Source: Dehalococcoidia bacterium
GTDB taxonomy: Bacteria; Chloroflexota; Dehalococcoidia; Bin125
Assembly: GCA_022828105.1 (NCBI GenBank)
Contig: JAJEJC010000008.1
Coordinates: 372,001 to 436,000, forward strand
Direction: 5' to 3'
DNA: 64,000 bases
Notes under the pieces: model-generated
What the model was told of the DNA's origin: nothing
Database searches by the model: none
Seen by the model: only the letters and a program-made list of their open reading frames with translations
In this document: positions 44,123 to 52,335 of the stretch, piece by piece
Numbering within the stretch: the first letter of the stretch is position 1
Layout of the letters: each line of letters starts with the position of its first letter
Translations under genes and position numbers: made by a program

Positions 44123-44896
44123 CTACACCAACCGGAAGCGGACCCCGCAGAGCATTACCGTCGACTCGTCCTCGGACACCCTGAGGTCGTGGTGTCGAGC
44201 GGCGGTGATCACGTGCTCGCGATCGGGCACGGCGACATCTAACCCGCCCAGACCTTCGCCGCGGCCGTCGCTGTCCTCGACGAAGCGCAGCACGGCGTCG
44301 TCCAGATCGATCGTCGGATGGCCGTCGGCGTCCGCCGAGACCGGCCGCTGGACCACCTGCGACCAGCGGGCCGCCATCGCGGCTGGATCGCCGCCCTGCA
44401 GCTCGGCGGCGGTCATGGCGCTGACGAACTGCGCGCGCCGCGATTCCAGCGCGTGCTCGCGCGGGCCGGCAGGGTTCCAGGGGCCGTCGGGCGCGTCGCC
44501 GTCGCGGTTCCAGCGCAGTTCGGCGATGGCGCCGGGCACATCCTTGGGATGCAGCTGGATGCCGTCGGTTTCCTCGTTCGCTGAGTCCAGCACCAGTCGG
44601 ATGCCGAGCGATGCGACGTGCGCGCGCCGCTCAGCGATGTCGTCGCACTGCATGATCACCATGTAGCCGCCGTCGCCGCCGCGACGCTGGATGAAGCGTC
44701 CGCCGGCCGTACCCGGCTGGAAGGGCGAGACGACCTCCAGGAATCCGTTGCCCAGCGGCATCAGGAAGTTGTGCAACCCGAACCGAGCCAGGCCGGGATC
44801 GCGATGGCAGACTTCGAGTCCGAAGACGCCGCGCAGATGCGCCTCAACATGGTCGAGGTCCTGCGCGACGAGACAGATCTGGCGCATCCGCAGCAT
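44123..44896 (-). CDS. VOC-family (glyoxalase-fold) protein
   Basis: 257 aa, two vicinal-oxygen-chelate modules. The N-terminal one shows RQICLVAQDLDHVEAHLRGVFGLEVCHRD and NFLMPLGNGFLEVVSPFQPG; the second is weaker (AAMAARWSQVVQRPV, LGGLDVAVPDREHVITAA). It resembles glyoxalase-like domain proteins (Glyoxalase_3 type). Metal ligands cannot be assigned with confidence. GGGAGGAG, 6 nt before the ATG, overlaps the end of the upstream crotonase. The two form a minus-strand operon, so a role in the same CoA-ester pathway is plausible. Confidence 0.78.
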   Translation of the reverse strand: MLRMRQICLVAQDLDHVEAHLRGVFGLEVCHRDPGLARFGLHNFLMPLGNGFLEVVSPFQPGTAGGRFIQRRGGDGGYMVIMQCDDIAERRAHVASLGIRLVLDSANEETDGIQLHPKDVPGAIAELRWNRDGDAPDGPWNPAGPREHALESRRAQFVSAMTAAELQGGDPAAMAARWSQVVQRPVSADADGHPTIDLDDAVLRFVEDSDGRGEGLGGLDVAVPDREHVITAARHHDLRVSEDESTVMLCGVRFRLV

Positions 44897-44911
44897 CTCG
44901 GACTCCTCCCG

Positions 44912-45697
44912 CTAGCGGCCCGTGAAGACCGGACGTCGCTTCTCGACGAAGGCTTTGCGCGCCTCGATCGAATCCTCGCTCTCGCCCACGCGGCGCATCC
45001 GATCCGCCTCGCGCCGGACGGCCTCCGAGAGCGGAATCGTGAACGCGTCGTTGAGGTTGTTCTTAATCTCCGCGATCGCGCCGGGATGCGAGTCCCGCAA
45101 CTGTGCGGCGACCTGCAAGACGTTGGGCATCAACTCCTCGGGGTCGAACGACCCGTTGGCGAGTCCGAGCGACATCGCCTCCTCCGCGTTGACGCGGTCT
45201 GGCAGCAGGTACATCTCCCGAGCCTTGCCCATCCCCACCAGCCGCGGCAGCAGCCAGGTGCCGCCGAAGTCGCCCGAGAACCCGACCCTCAGGAACGCGG
45301 TGTAGAGGTACGCCGTCGTCGACATGTAGCGCAGGTCGCAGGCCAGCGTGATCGAACAGCCCGCGCCGGCCGCGCCGCCATTGATCGCGGCGATGGTCGG
45401 CTTCGGCATCTGGTGCAGCAGCACCGAGGCGCGCTCCTGGTTGGTCAGCGAGTAGATGCTCTGCTCGAGGTTGCGAATGTCGCCGCGTCCGGTGTCCTTG
45501 AGGTCCCCGCCGGCGCAGAACAAGCGCCCCGCACCGGTCAGGATCACGACGCGCACGTCATTGTCCGCCGCAGCCTGCTCGCAGGCCAGGGGCAGCTCGT
45601 TGAGCATCGTCCCGTTGAGCGCATTCAGCGACTCCGGGCGATTCAACGTGATCGTGCAGATTCCGTCCTCATCGTCATAGAGCAGGGTTTCGTACAT
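44912..45697 (-). CDS. enoyl-CoA hydratase/isomerase (crotonase) family protein
   Basis: 261 aa from the ATG at 45697, which has AAGGA 7 nt upstream; a TTG one codon earlier is in frame. ICTITLNRPESLNALNG, TGAGRLFCAGGDL (oxyanion hole) and INGGAAGAGCSITLACDLR are clear. The two hydratase glutamates align with Ser and Phe, and SGDFGGTWLLPR stands in the active-site loop, as in the other crotonase at 1179. PaaG-like isomerase chemistry is more likely than hydration. It is co-transcribed with the VOC protein and lies between mgtE and hpnG, facing away from both. Confidence 0.88.
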   Translation of the reverse strand: MYETLLYDDEDGICTITLNRPESLNALNGTMLNELPLACEQAAADNDVRVVILTGAGRLFCAGGDLKDTGRGDIRNLEQSIYSLTNQERASVLLHQMPKPTIAAINGGAAGAGCSITLACDLRYMSTTAYLYTAFLRVGFSGDFGGTWLLPRLVGMGKAREMYLLPDRVNAEEAMSLGLANGSFDPEELMPNVLQVAAQLRDSHPGAIAEIKNNLNDAFTIPLSEAVRREADRMRRVGESEDSIEARKAFVEKRRPVFTGR

Positions 45698-45782
45698 CAA
45701 GCGTTCCTTCGGCTCGGTTCGGTCGGTCCGGTCGATAGGGCTCAGTCTACTCGTCGCGGGCAGCGCTGCCGCCGCGCTGGCG

Positions 45783-45788
45783 TAGACT
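45783..45788 (+). promoter_or_regulatory. -10 box TAGACT before hpnG
   Basis: TAGACT ends 7 nt before the ATG at 45796. The spacer GACGGAG contains GGAG directly next to the ATG, too close for a normal Shine-Dalgarno sequence, so a leaderless start is possible. Confidence 0.45.
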
Positions 45789-45795
45789 GACGGAG

Positions 45796-46500
45796 ATGCT
45801 TACCGTCACCGCCGCCTTGCCCTGGGAAGCCAAAGCCGCCCGCGCCGGTCAAGCCATTGCCGGCCGCGGCCGCGTACGCATCATTACCAGCGGAGTCGGC
45901 CCTCAGCGCGCTCGCCAGGCGGCCGAGGATGCAGTGGAACAGCGCCCCGACCAGGTCATCAGCATCGGCGTCGCCGGAGGCTTGACCAACAACCTGCGCC
46001 GCCCGTCGATCACGATCCCGACCAAGATCATCCGCCAGAGCGACGGGGCCCAGTTTCAGTCCGACGACGAGTTGCGCAAGCAGATCGTGCGCCTGCTGAA
46101 CCAGGCCGACATCTTCTGGCAGTCGGTGACCAGCATCACCACGCCCGAGATTCTCTTTACGCGGCCGGAGAAGCGAGAAGCCGCCGAGACCGGCGCCGAG
46201 ATCGTGCAGATGGAGGATGCCGAATGGGCCGACCTGTGCGCCGCCGCAGGGGTTCCATTCGCGTCGATCCGCGTGGTCATGGACGCGCTCGACGACGACA
46301 TTCCCAACGAGGTGGTCCAGTGGCGCGGCAAGCCGTCAGCGCTCGACATCGCCGTTGGCGCCATTCGGCGGCCCGGGTTGCTGCCCGAGCTACTGTCTCT
46401 GGGCATCCAGCGACAGTCGGCCATCCAGGAACTCGAACGCGCGATGACGCTGATCATTCCCGCAATGACGCCCGAGCTGATCAGCGCTGACGTCGACTAG
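45796..46500 (+). CDS. hpnG: HpnG-like adenosylhopane nucleosidase/phosphorylase
   Basis: 234 aa of the purine nucleoside phosphorylase/MTA-SAH nucleosidase fold. TAALPWEAKAARAG, IITSGVGPQRARQAAEDAV, VISIGVAGGLTNNL and IVQMEDAEWADLCAAAGVPFASIRVVMDALDD (the M-E-D/S motif and the catalytic Asp) are visible in order. HpnG releases adenine from adenosylhopane to give ribosylhopane, the step after HpnH. Placement right before hpnA and 4 kb after hpnH supports this call over MTA nucleosidase. Confidence 0.85.
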   Translation: MLTVTAALPWEAKAARAGQAIAGRGRVRIITSGVGPQRARQAAEDAVEQRPDQVISIGVAGGLTNNLRRPSITIPTKIIRQSDGAQFQSDDELRKQIVRLLNQADIFWQSVTSITTPEILFTRPEKREAAETGAEIVQMEDAEWADLCAAAGVPFASIRVVMDALDDDIPNEVVQWRGKPSALDIAVGAIRRPGLLPELLSLGIQRQSAIQELERAMTLIIPAMTPELISADVD

Positions 46501-46517
46501 CCCACGAACCGAACAAC

Positions 46518-47519
46518 GTGAAACGCGCGCTCGTCACCGGCGCGAACGGATTCATCGGCGCGCACGTCGTCCGCGCCGCGCTCGACGCCGGCGCGGAGGT
46601 CCGAGCCATGGTCCGCGTGGCCAGCGACCAACGCAGCCTCAACGGCCTGCCGATCGAAATCGTGCAAGGCGACCTCTCCCACCCCGCGTCGCTCGCCGAC
46701 GCACTGACCGGCGTCGACACGCTGTTCAACGTCGCCGCCCGCTACGACCTCAGCCGCCGCGCCCGGGCCGACGCCTATCGAGCCAACGTCGACGGCACGC
46801 GCAACCTGATGCGCGCCGCGCTCAGGGCGCACGTTGACCGCGTCGTGCACACATCGTCGGTCGCCGCAGTCGGACCGCCGCGCGACCCCGCTCGTCCCGC
46901 CGACGAAACGCAGTGGGCAACCGTCGAGGATGCACCAGGTCCGTACGAGGAGACCAAGATCCTCAGCGAGCGGCTGGTCCATGAGCTGGTCGAATCGGAA
47001 GGGCTGCAGGCCGTCTGCGTGCTGCCCACTGCGCCGATCGGACCGCTGGACCTGAAACCCACGCCCACCGGCCGATTGATCCGCGATGCGGCCAACGGTT
47101 CGATGCCCGCCTACATTCGCACCGCCGGCCTCAACGTGGTGCACGTCAGGGACGTGGCGGCAGGACACGTCAACGCCGCCGCCATGGGCCGGAGCGGGGA
47201 GCGCTACATCTTGGGCCACAAGGAAGGCAACCTGACGCTGCGGCAAATCATCGAGCGCGCCGCGGCAGCCGGAGGCGCGCACCCACCTCGTCTGGCGATT
47301 CCATCGTCGCTGGCCTACGCTGCTGCCGTTGTGGATGAGTACCTGATCAGCGCCCTGACGCGGCAGCGGCCACGTGCCACAATCGCCGGCGTCCGACTCG
47401 CGAAACATCGCCAGTGGTTCAACCCAGGCAAGGCGGTCGAACAACTCAACCTCCCGCAAACCGACCTCGAAACGACATTTTTCGAGGCGGTCCGCTCGTT
47501 TCGTACACTCAACGAATGA
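46518..47519 (+). CDS. hpnA: hopanoid-associated NAD-dependent epimerase/dehydratase HpnA
   Basis: 333 aa from a GTG. It is an extended short-chain dehydrogenase: VTGANGFIGAHVVRAALDAGAEVRAMVR (Rossmann), NVAARYDLSRR, a catalytic Ser in VVHTSSVAAVG and the YEETK motif (Tyr and Lys). APIGPLDLKPTPTGRLIRD is characteristic of the HpnA group. HpnA is linked to hopanoid head-group sugars, although its reaction is not firmly known. The gene follows hpnG by 17 bp, and its TGA overlaps the ATG of the SDR gene. Confidence 0.9.
   Translation: MKRALVTGANGFIGAHVVRAALDAGAEVRAMVRVASDQRSLNGLPIEIVQGDLSHPASLADALTGVDTLFNVAARYDLSRRARADAYRANVDGTRNLMRAALRAHVDRVVHTSSVAAVGPPRDPARPADETQWATVEDAPGPYEETKILSERLVHELVESEGLQAVCVLPTAPIGPLDLKPTPTGRLIRDAANGSMPAYIRTAGLNVVHVRDVAAGHVNAAAMGRSGERYILGHKEGNLTLRQIIERAAAAGGAHPPRLAIPSSLAYAAAVVDEYLISALTRQRPRATIAGVRLAKHRQWFNPGKAVEQLNLPQTDLETTFFEAVRSFRTLNE
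47504..47509 (+). promoter_or_regulatory. -10 box TACACT 6 nt before the SDR start
   Basis: TACACT inside the end of hpnA ends 6 nt before the ATG at 47516. TTCGAG at 47481-47486 gives a 17-nt spacing but only a weak -35. It may be an internal promoter. Confidence 0.35.
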
Positions 47520-48382
47520 ACAATCACACCCAACCTCCAACCGTCCTCATCACCGGCGCCAACAGCGGCATCGGACAGGCCGCCGCGACCGAACTGGCGC
47601 GCCGAGGCTGGCACGTCTTCGCCGCCGCGCGCTCGCCCGAGCGCGGACAGGCCGCCGTCTCCCAGATTCAGAAAGAAAGTGGCTCCATCGCCGTCGAACT
47701 GCTGGAAATGGACCTGGCCTCGTTTGCCTCAGTCCGGCGAGGCGTGGACGAACTGCTGGAACGCACCGAGCGCCTCGACGTCCTGGTCAACAACGCGGGT
47801 CTCACCCTCAACCAGCGGCAGCTCACCGACGACGGTCTCGAGACGATGATGCAGACGAATCACCTATCCCCCGTCCTGCTCACCTCGCTGCTGCTGCCCA
47901 AGCTGCTCGAGTCGGACGACGCCCGGGTCGTCAACGTCAGCTCGCGCGTCTACGAGCGCGTTGATGCGATGCCGCTCGACGACCTCAACTTCGAGCATTA
48001 CTGGGGCGGAATCCGGCCCTATTGCGCGACCAAGCTGGCCAACATCCTCTTCACCAACGAACTGCATCGCCGGACGCACCAGCTCGGATTGGCGAGCTTC
48101 TCGGTCCACCCCGGCGTCGTGGCGACCAGCTTCATGCGAAACTTCCCTGCCCCAATGCGGGCCGCCCTCAAGCTCGCGCGACCCTTGCTGCGCAATCCCG
48201 AGCAGGGCGCGGCGCCAGTCGTCGAGCTGGTCACCGAGCCGGACCGCCGCGCCGACGCCGGCGAGTACTTCGACCGCCATACCCGCACGGACCAGCAACC
48301 ACAGGCGAGCGACCGTCAAGCGGCCGAACGACTCTGGGATCGCTCCAACGAAATCACCGGAGCGGAGTGGCCGGCATCATGA
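47516..48382 (+). CDS. short-chain dehydrogenase/reductase (SDR), retinol-dehydrogenase-like
   Basis: 288 aa; its ATG overlaps the hpnA stop. Cofactor motif VLITGANSGIGQAAATELARRG, then the DVLVNNAG motif, catalytic Ser in VVNVSSRVYER, and YCATK (Tyr, Lys). PSVHPGVV-like FSVHPGVVATSFM follows. This pattern is the RDH/WWOX-like branch that reduces or oxidises lipophilic alcohols with NADP(H). Being coupled to hpnA, a hopanoid or lipid substrate is an attractive but unproven guess. It is followed with a 4-bp overlap by a DinB protein. Confidence 0.88.
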   Translation: MNNHTQPPTVLITGANSGIGQAAATELARRGWHVFAAARSPERGQAAVSQIQKESGSIAVELLEMDLASFASVRRGVDELLERTERLDVLVNNAGLTLNQRQLTDDGLETMMQTNHLSPVLLTSLLLPKLLESDDARVVNVSSRVYERVDAMPLDDLNFEHYWGGIRPYCATKLANILFTNELHRRTHQLGLASFSVHPGVVATSFMRNFPAPMRAALKLARPLLRNPEQGAAPVVELVTEPDRRADAGEYFDRHTRTDQQPQASDRQAAERLWDRSNEITGAEWPAS

Positions 48383-48876
48383 AGAATTCCAGGCGAGAAG
48401 ACCTGATCGCCGCCTTGCAGGAAGACAGCGAGGAGTTCCAGGAGGCGGTTGCCCAGCTCCCTGAGGAGGCGTTCGAGCGAGGCGTCTACGAACAGGGCTG
48501 GAACGCCCGGCAACTGCTCGCCCACATCGCCGCGATCGAGTGGACCTATCCCCGACTGATCGAGCGAGCCGAGCAACGCGCCGCCGGAGATGACGTCCCC
48601 CAGGGCGGCGGAGCCGGATTCGACATGGACGCTTACAACGCCAAGCAGGTCGCCCGCCGCGACGATCAGCCGGTCGAACAACTGCTCACCGAGTTCCGCC
48701 GCAACCGAGCCGAGACAATCGACGCCATCCGAGCCGCCGACGAAGACCTGCTCCAGCAGCCCACCAGATCAGCCGGAGGCGTCGAAGGCACCCTCCTCGA
48801 CGTCCTCGAAGGCGTCGCCGTCGGCCACGTCCGCGAACACATCAACGATTTGCTCAGGGGCGCTCGCTCCGACTGA
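48379..48876 (+). CDS. DinB/mycothiol-transferase-like (DUF664-type) protein
   Basis: 165 aa with a helical-bundle pattern. GWNARQLLAHIAAIEWTYPRL gives the first His, and VGHVREHINDLL the last two His of the DinB/MDMPI metal site. In mycothiol- or bacillithiol-using bacteria such proteins are thiol transferases; here the thiol is unknown. The ATGA overlap with the SDR gene shows coupling. It is distant from the DinB protein at 2066. Convergent with the acyl-CoA dehydrogenase gene 8 bp away. Confidence 0.82.
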   Translation: MKNSRREDLIAALQEDSEEFQEAVAQLPEEAFERGVYEQGWNARQLLAHIAAIEWTYPRLIERAEQRAAGDDVPQGGGAGFDMDAYNAKQVARRDDQPVEQLLTEFRRNRAETIDAIRAADEDLLQQPTRSAGGVEGTLLDVLEGVAVGHVREHINDLLRGARSD

Positions 48877-48884
48877 GATCGCCC

Positions 48885-50066
48885 CTACTGACGCGGGAGT
48901 TGCAGACCCCGTGTCGCGATGATGTTGCGCTGAATCTCCGACGTACCAGCCGCGATCGTGCTTGGCACACTCGACATGTAGGCGCGACCGATCCGCGCCG
49001 CCAGCGGCGCGTCCGGGTCCTCCGGATCGATCCGCTGTGAGTGCAGACCCATCATGTTGACGCCGAAACGGGCGACGCGCTGGCCGAGCTCGGAGCCGAA
49101 CATCTTCGACATCGACGCCTCGTGGTTGGGAACCAGGTCCTGCGACTGCATCCAGACGACGCGGTAGGAAATCAGCTTGGCGATCTCCGACTCGATCATC
49201 AGGTTGGCCAGACCGTTGCGGACGCCCGGGTCGTTGATCAGCTTGTCTCCGCCGCGACGGCCGGGGCGCTCCGCGGCGTAATCGGACATCAGCTCGACGC
49301 TCTTGCGCGAGGTCGCCGACCAGGCCACGCCTGAACGCTCGAAGTCGAGCAACGTCGCCGCGACGTACCAGCCGCGGTTGTACTCGCCCATCATGTTCGA
49401 AGCTGGCACGCGCACGTCGGTGAAGTAGACCTCGTTGAAGCCGTGTTCGCCGAGCATGTTGATCAGCGGCCGCACCTCAATCCCGGGCGACTTCATGTCG
49501 AGCAGGAAGTAGGAGATGCCGCGGTGCTTGGGCGCCTCGGGGTCGGTGCGCGTCAGCACGTGGATCCAGTCCGCATGGTGCGCGCCCGATGTCCAGATCT
49601 TCTGCCCGTTGATCACGAAATCGTCGCCGTCGCGAACGGCGCGGGTCTGCAAACCCGCCAGGTCCGAGCCGTTACCCGGCTCCGAGAAGCCCTGCGCCCA
49701 GTACGACTCGGCGTTGGCGATCCGAGGCAGATGCTCCTGGCGCTGCGCCTCGGTGCCGTGCAGCATCAGACAGGGACCGACCATCGAGATGCCCTGGCCG
49801 CCCGAACCCGGCGCGCCTCGGTAGGCCGCTTCCTCGCGGTAAATCATCTGCTGGATGTGACTCGCGCCGCGGCCGCCGTACTCCTCCGGCCAGGCCATCG
49901 TCAGCCAGCCCTTGGACGCCGCCCGCTTCTCAAACGCGCGCTCGGCCTCGTAGAAGGAGTCGTCGCCCGGTTCATTCGATCCCTCGGGCGGGACCCAGTT
50001 GTTGTCGATGAAGTCAACCACCTCTGAACGGAAGGCGTTGTCGGATTCGTTGAATTGATAGTCCAT
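48885..50066 (-). CDS. acyl-CoA dehydrogenase
   Basis: 393 aa with the three ACAD domains: an N-terminal helical part (SDNAFRSEVVDFIDNNWVPP), a middle beta-domain (YWAQGFSEPGNGSDLAGLQTRA, KIWTSGAHHADW) and a C-terminal helical part ending PSTIAAGTSEIQRNIIATRG, where flavin contacts lie. It oxidises an acyl-CoA to the enoyl-CoA with FAD, passing electrons to ETF. Specificity is unknown; the middle-domain pattern is like large-subunit steroid or branched-chain ACADs. GAGGAG precedes the ATG by 6 nt. Confidence 0.93.
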   Translation of the reverse strand: MDYQFNESDNAFRSEVVDFIDNNWVPPEGSNEPGDDSFYEAERAFEKRAASKGWLTMAWPEEYGGRGASHIQQMIYREEAAYRGAPGSGGQGISMVGPCLMLHGTEAQRQEHLPRIANAESYWAQGFSEPGNGSDLAGLQTRAVRDGDDFVINGQKIWTSGAHHADWIHVLTRTDPEAPKHRGISYFLLDMKSPGIEVRPLINMLGEHGFNEVYFTDVRVPASNMMGEYNRGWYVAATLLDFERSGVAWSATSRKSVELMSDYAAERPGRRGGDKLINDPGVRNGLANLMIESEIAKLISYRVVWMQSQDLVPNHEASMSKMFGSELGQRVARFGVNMMGLHSQRIDPEDPDAPLAARIGRAYMSSVPSTIAAGTSEIQRNIIATRGLQLPRQ

Positions 50067-50151
50067 GCGTGACTCCTCGGGCTCATGCAGCCGTTCGCAA
50101 CCTGCGGTCAGGCGGGAACATTATAGGCCCAACCTAGCGGGCAGCGGGCCT

Positions 50152-50157
50152 TACGCT
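50152..50157 (+). promoter_or_regulatory. TACGCT box 6 nt before the flavoprotein start
   Basis: TACGCT fits TANNNT and ends 6 nt before the ATG at 50164. The 6-nt spacer GAGGTC contains GAGG, too close for a usual Shine-Dalgarno sequence. Weak evidence alone. Confidence 0.3.
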
Positions 50158-50163
50158 GAGGTC

Positions 50164-51306
50164 ATGTGGGACGCCATCGTGATCGGGGCGGGGCCGGCGG
50201 GAGCTACAGCGGCACGGCGGCTCAGCGTCGCCGGCGCGTCGACGCTGCTGCTGGAGAAGCAGCCGCTGCCGCGCTACAAGGCCTGCGGCGGCGGCGTGCC
50301 GGCGCGGACGTTGGAGCTACTGGACGGGCTCGACATCTCGCCGGTCAGCGAGGGCTGCGTCGACACCATCGACATCTCCCGTTATGGCCAGCCTCACTTC
50401 CGCAAGACATCCGACCGTCCGCTGGCCTGGATGGTGATGCGCGATCGCTTCGACCAGTTCCTGACCGAGCTTGCGGTCGAAGCGGGCGCAAACCTGCGGG
50501 ACGCGACGCCGGTGCAGTCGATCGTCGAGCGGGACGGCTGTTACGAGCTCGAGACGCCGAGCGGGTCGGTTCGGGCGCGTCATCTGCTCGCCGCCGACGG
50601 CGCGACGGGTCCGACCACGCGCTGGCTCGGTATCGACTCGGCCCCAACCCGAAGCGCCGCCTACGAAGTCGAGGTCGCCGCGCCCCCTGCCGCGCTGGAG
50701 CACTGGCGCGGAGCCGCCAACGTCGATGTCGGCTACCGGCCATGGGGCTACGGCTGGGTCTTCCCCAAGGCGGGCAAGCTCTCGGTCGGGGTCGTGACCG
50801 CGCCCGGGCGGGGCCGCGCGATCCGCAAGCAGACCGACCGCTATCTCGCCCACCTCGGTCTCGCCGACGCGGACGTGCTCAACGTCCAGGGCCACCCGGT
50901 CCGCTACCGCCGCTCGGTCCGCGAGCCGGTCGCCCGTGACCGCGCCCTGCTGCTCGGCGACGCCGCCGGTCTGGCCGACGAGTTCACCGCCGAGGGCATC
51001 GCCTACGCCGTCCACTCGGCCAACCTCGCCGCCGAGGCCGTGCTCAGCTCCGGTGATGTCGCCGACGCGTACACCGCATCGATCGACCGGTTCGTCCAGC
51101 CCGAACTCGATGCCGCGCGGACGATTTCGCGCCTCTACTACTGGTGCGTCACCACCTGGCCCTGGCTCGCGCTGAAGACATCGAAGCACGTCAACTACCT
51201 CTGGCGCGCCTTCTTCCGAGTCATGCGCGGCGAATCGACCTACGCCAGGGAGCTGTCAGTGCTGCCCGGCGCTGGGCTCGTCCAATCCCTGGCAGCATCG
51301 GCGTAG
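50164..51306 (+). CDS. geranylgeranyl reductase-family flavoprotein
   Basis: 380 aa. The N-terminal FAD motif AIVIGAGPAGATAARRLS is followed by LPRYKACGGGVPARTLELL, the family's Cys/Gly-rich motif, and later LLLGDAAGLADEFTAEGIAYA, the second FAD signature. Related enzymes (ChlP, archaeal GGR, menaquinone reductase MenJ) reduce isoprenoid double bonds. In this genome menaquinone or a lipid are candidate substrates. The C-terminal RLYYWCVTTWPWLALKTSK segment may sit at the membrane. Confidence 0.88.
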   Translation: MWDAIVIGAGPAGATAARRLSVAGASTLLLEKQPLPRYKACGGGVPARTLELLDGLDISPVSEGCVDTIDISRYGQPHFRKTSDRPLAWMVMRDRFDQFLTELAVEAGANLRDATPVQSIVERDGCYELETPSGSVRARHLLAADGATGPTTRWLGIDSAPTRSAAYEVEVAAPPAALEHWRGAANVDVGYRPWGYGWVFPKAGKLSVGVVTAPGRGRAIRKQTDRYLAHLGLADADVLNVQGHPVRYRRSVREPVARDRALLLGDAAGLADEFTAEGIAYAVHSANLAAEAVLSSGDVADAYTASIDRFVQPELDAARTISRLYYWCVTTWPWLALKTSKHVNYLWRAFFRVMRGESTYARELSVLPGAGLVQSLAASA

Positions 51307-51330
51307 AATGATCCCGTCAATCGGAGCGAC

Positions 51331-52059
51331 ATGTCCAACCGCGATGCCCACACTTCGACTCAGACCCTGGTCCGCTACCGCCTGCCGGACCCGCCTGAAC
51401 GGCATCCGGACGAAGTGACCTCCTACGACTACGTCCACCTCGTTGGCAATCCGCACTTCCTCGCGCGGCACTTCGGCCGTCCCGAGACCACGCTCGTTAC
51501 CGCCGAAAAATTCGTCACCGCCCAACTCCGCTCGCGGTCGGTGCGCGTGCCCGACCTGCTGATCGCCTTCGATGTCGATCCAGACTTGTACTCCGAGCAG
51601 AACGGTTACGTGATCGCGGACCAGGGCAAGCCGCCCGACTTCATCCTGGAAGTGGCGTCGCCGAGCACCGCGCGGATTGACACGGTCGACAAGCGCGAGG
51701 ACTACGCCGCATTCGGAGTGAAGGAGTACTGGCGCTTCGATCACACAGGCGAGTCGCATGGCACGCGTCTGGCCGGAGATCGATTGGTCGGCGACCATTA
51801 TGAGCCGATCGCAATCAAGGAGATCGCGCAGGGAGTCCTACAGGGGGAAAGCGAAGCCCTGAACCTCTGGTTGCGCTGGAAGGACGGCGAGTTGGGCTGG
51901 TACGACCCGGCTACCGGCGAGCACATCCCCACCTTCGACAGCAGCCAGGCCGAGTTAGCCGCCGAGCGCACAGCCATCAACGCCGAACGCGAAGCCCGCC
52001 AAGCGGCGGAGCAACGAGTCCGCGAGCTGGAAGCCGAACTGCGCCGCCTGCGGGAGTGA
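51331..52059 (+). CDS. Uma2-family (DUF820) restriction-endonuclease-like protein with C-terminal coiled coil
   Basis: 242 aa. The PD-(D/E)XK core is visible: VRVPDLLIAFDVD (Asp), PPDFILEVASPST (Glu-Val) and KREDYAAFGVKEYWRFD (Lys). These families are abundant in Cyanobacteria and Chloroflexota, and their biological role is unclear. The final ~45 residues (QAELAAERTAINAEREARQA, then EQRVRELEAELRRLRE) form a charged coiled coil, common in Uma2 proteins. A TAGAAT box overlaps the previous stop, 21 nt before the ATG, and CGGAGCG gives a Shine-Dalgarno sequence. Confidence 0.85.
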   Translation: MSNRDAHTSTQTLVRYRLPDPPERHPDEVTSYDYVHLVGNPHFLARHFGRPETTLVTAEKFVTAQLRSRSVRVPDLLIAFDVDPDLYSEQNGYVIADQGKPPDFILEVASPSTARIDTVDKREDYAAFGVKEYWRFDHTGESHGTRLAGDRLVGDHYEPIAIKEIAQGVLQGESEALNLWLRWKDGELGWYDPATGEHIPTFDSSQAELAAERTAINAEREARQAAEQRVRELEAELRRLRE

Positions 52060-52104
52060 GCCTCCCAGCAGAGTGCGGCCAGCGACGCCGAGAGAGTTGA
52101 CGAG

Positions 52105-52329
52105 GTGGGAGTCCTGAACTGGAGTTGGGCCCGACTCGTCCTGGACGGCCCGCCTGACATTGCAATCTTCGCTGCGTTTGCTGGGCTCTTTCTGGGTATC
52201 CCGCTTGTGGTGGTGATGATCGGAGCAGCGTTCATGACGATTACCCGACGACGGAAACGAGACGCCTTCCTGTTCGCCTCACTCTTGGCCCTCCTGACCG
52301 TCATCAGTGTCATCGTTGCCACGAGCTAA
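52105..52329 (+). CDS. small two-helix membrane protein
   Basis: 74 aa from a GTG, with GAGAGAG about 9 nt upstream. Two hydrophobic segments (IAIFAAFAGLFLGIPLVVVM and ASLLALLTVISVIV) flank a basic loop (TRRRKRD), giving a plausible small membrane protein. No family is recognised. It lies 45 bp after Uma2 and 6 bp before the endonuclease III gene. Coding status is less sure than that of its neighbours. Confidence 0.5.
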   Translation: MGVLNWSWARLVLDGPPDIAIFAAFAGLFLGIPLVVVMIGAAFMTITRRRKRDAFLFASLLALLTVISVIVATS

Positions 52330-52335
52330 AAGGTC

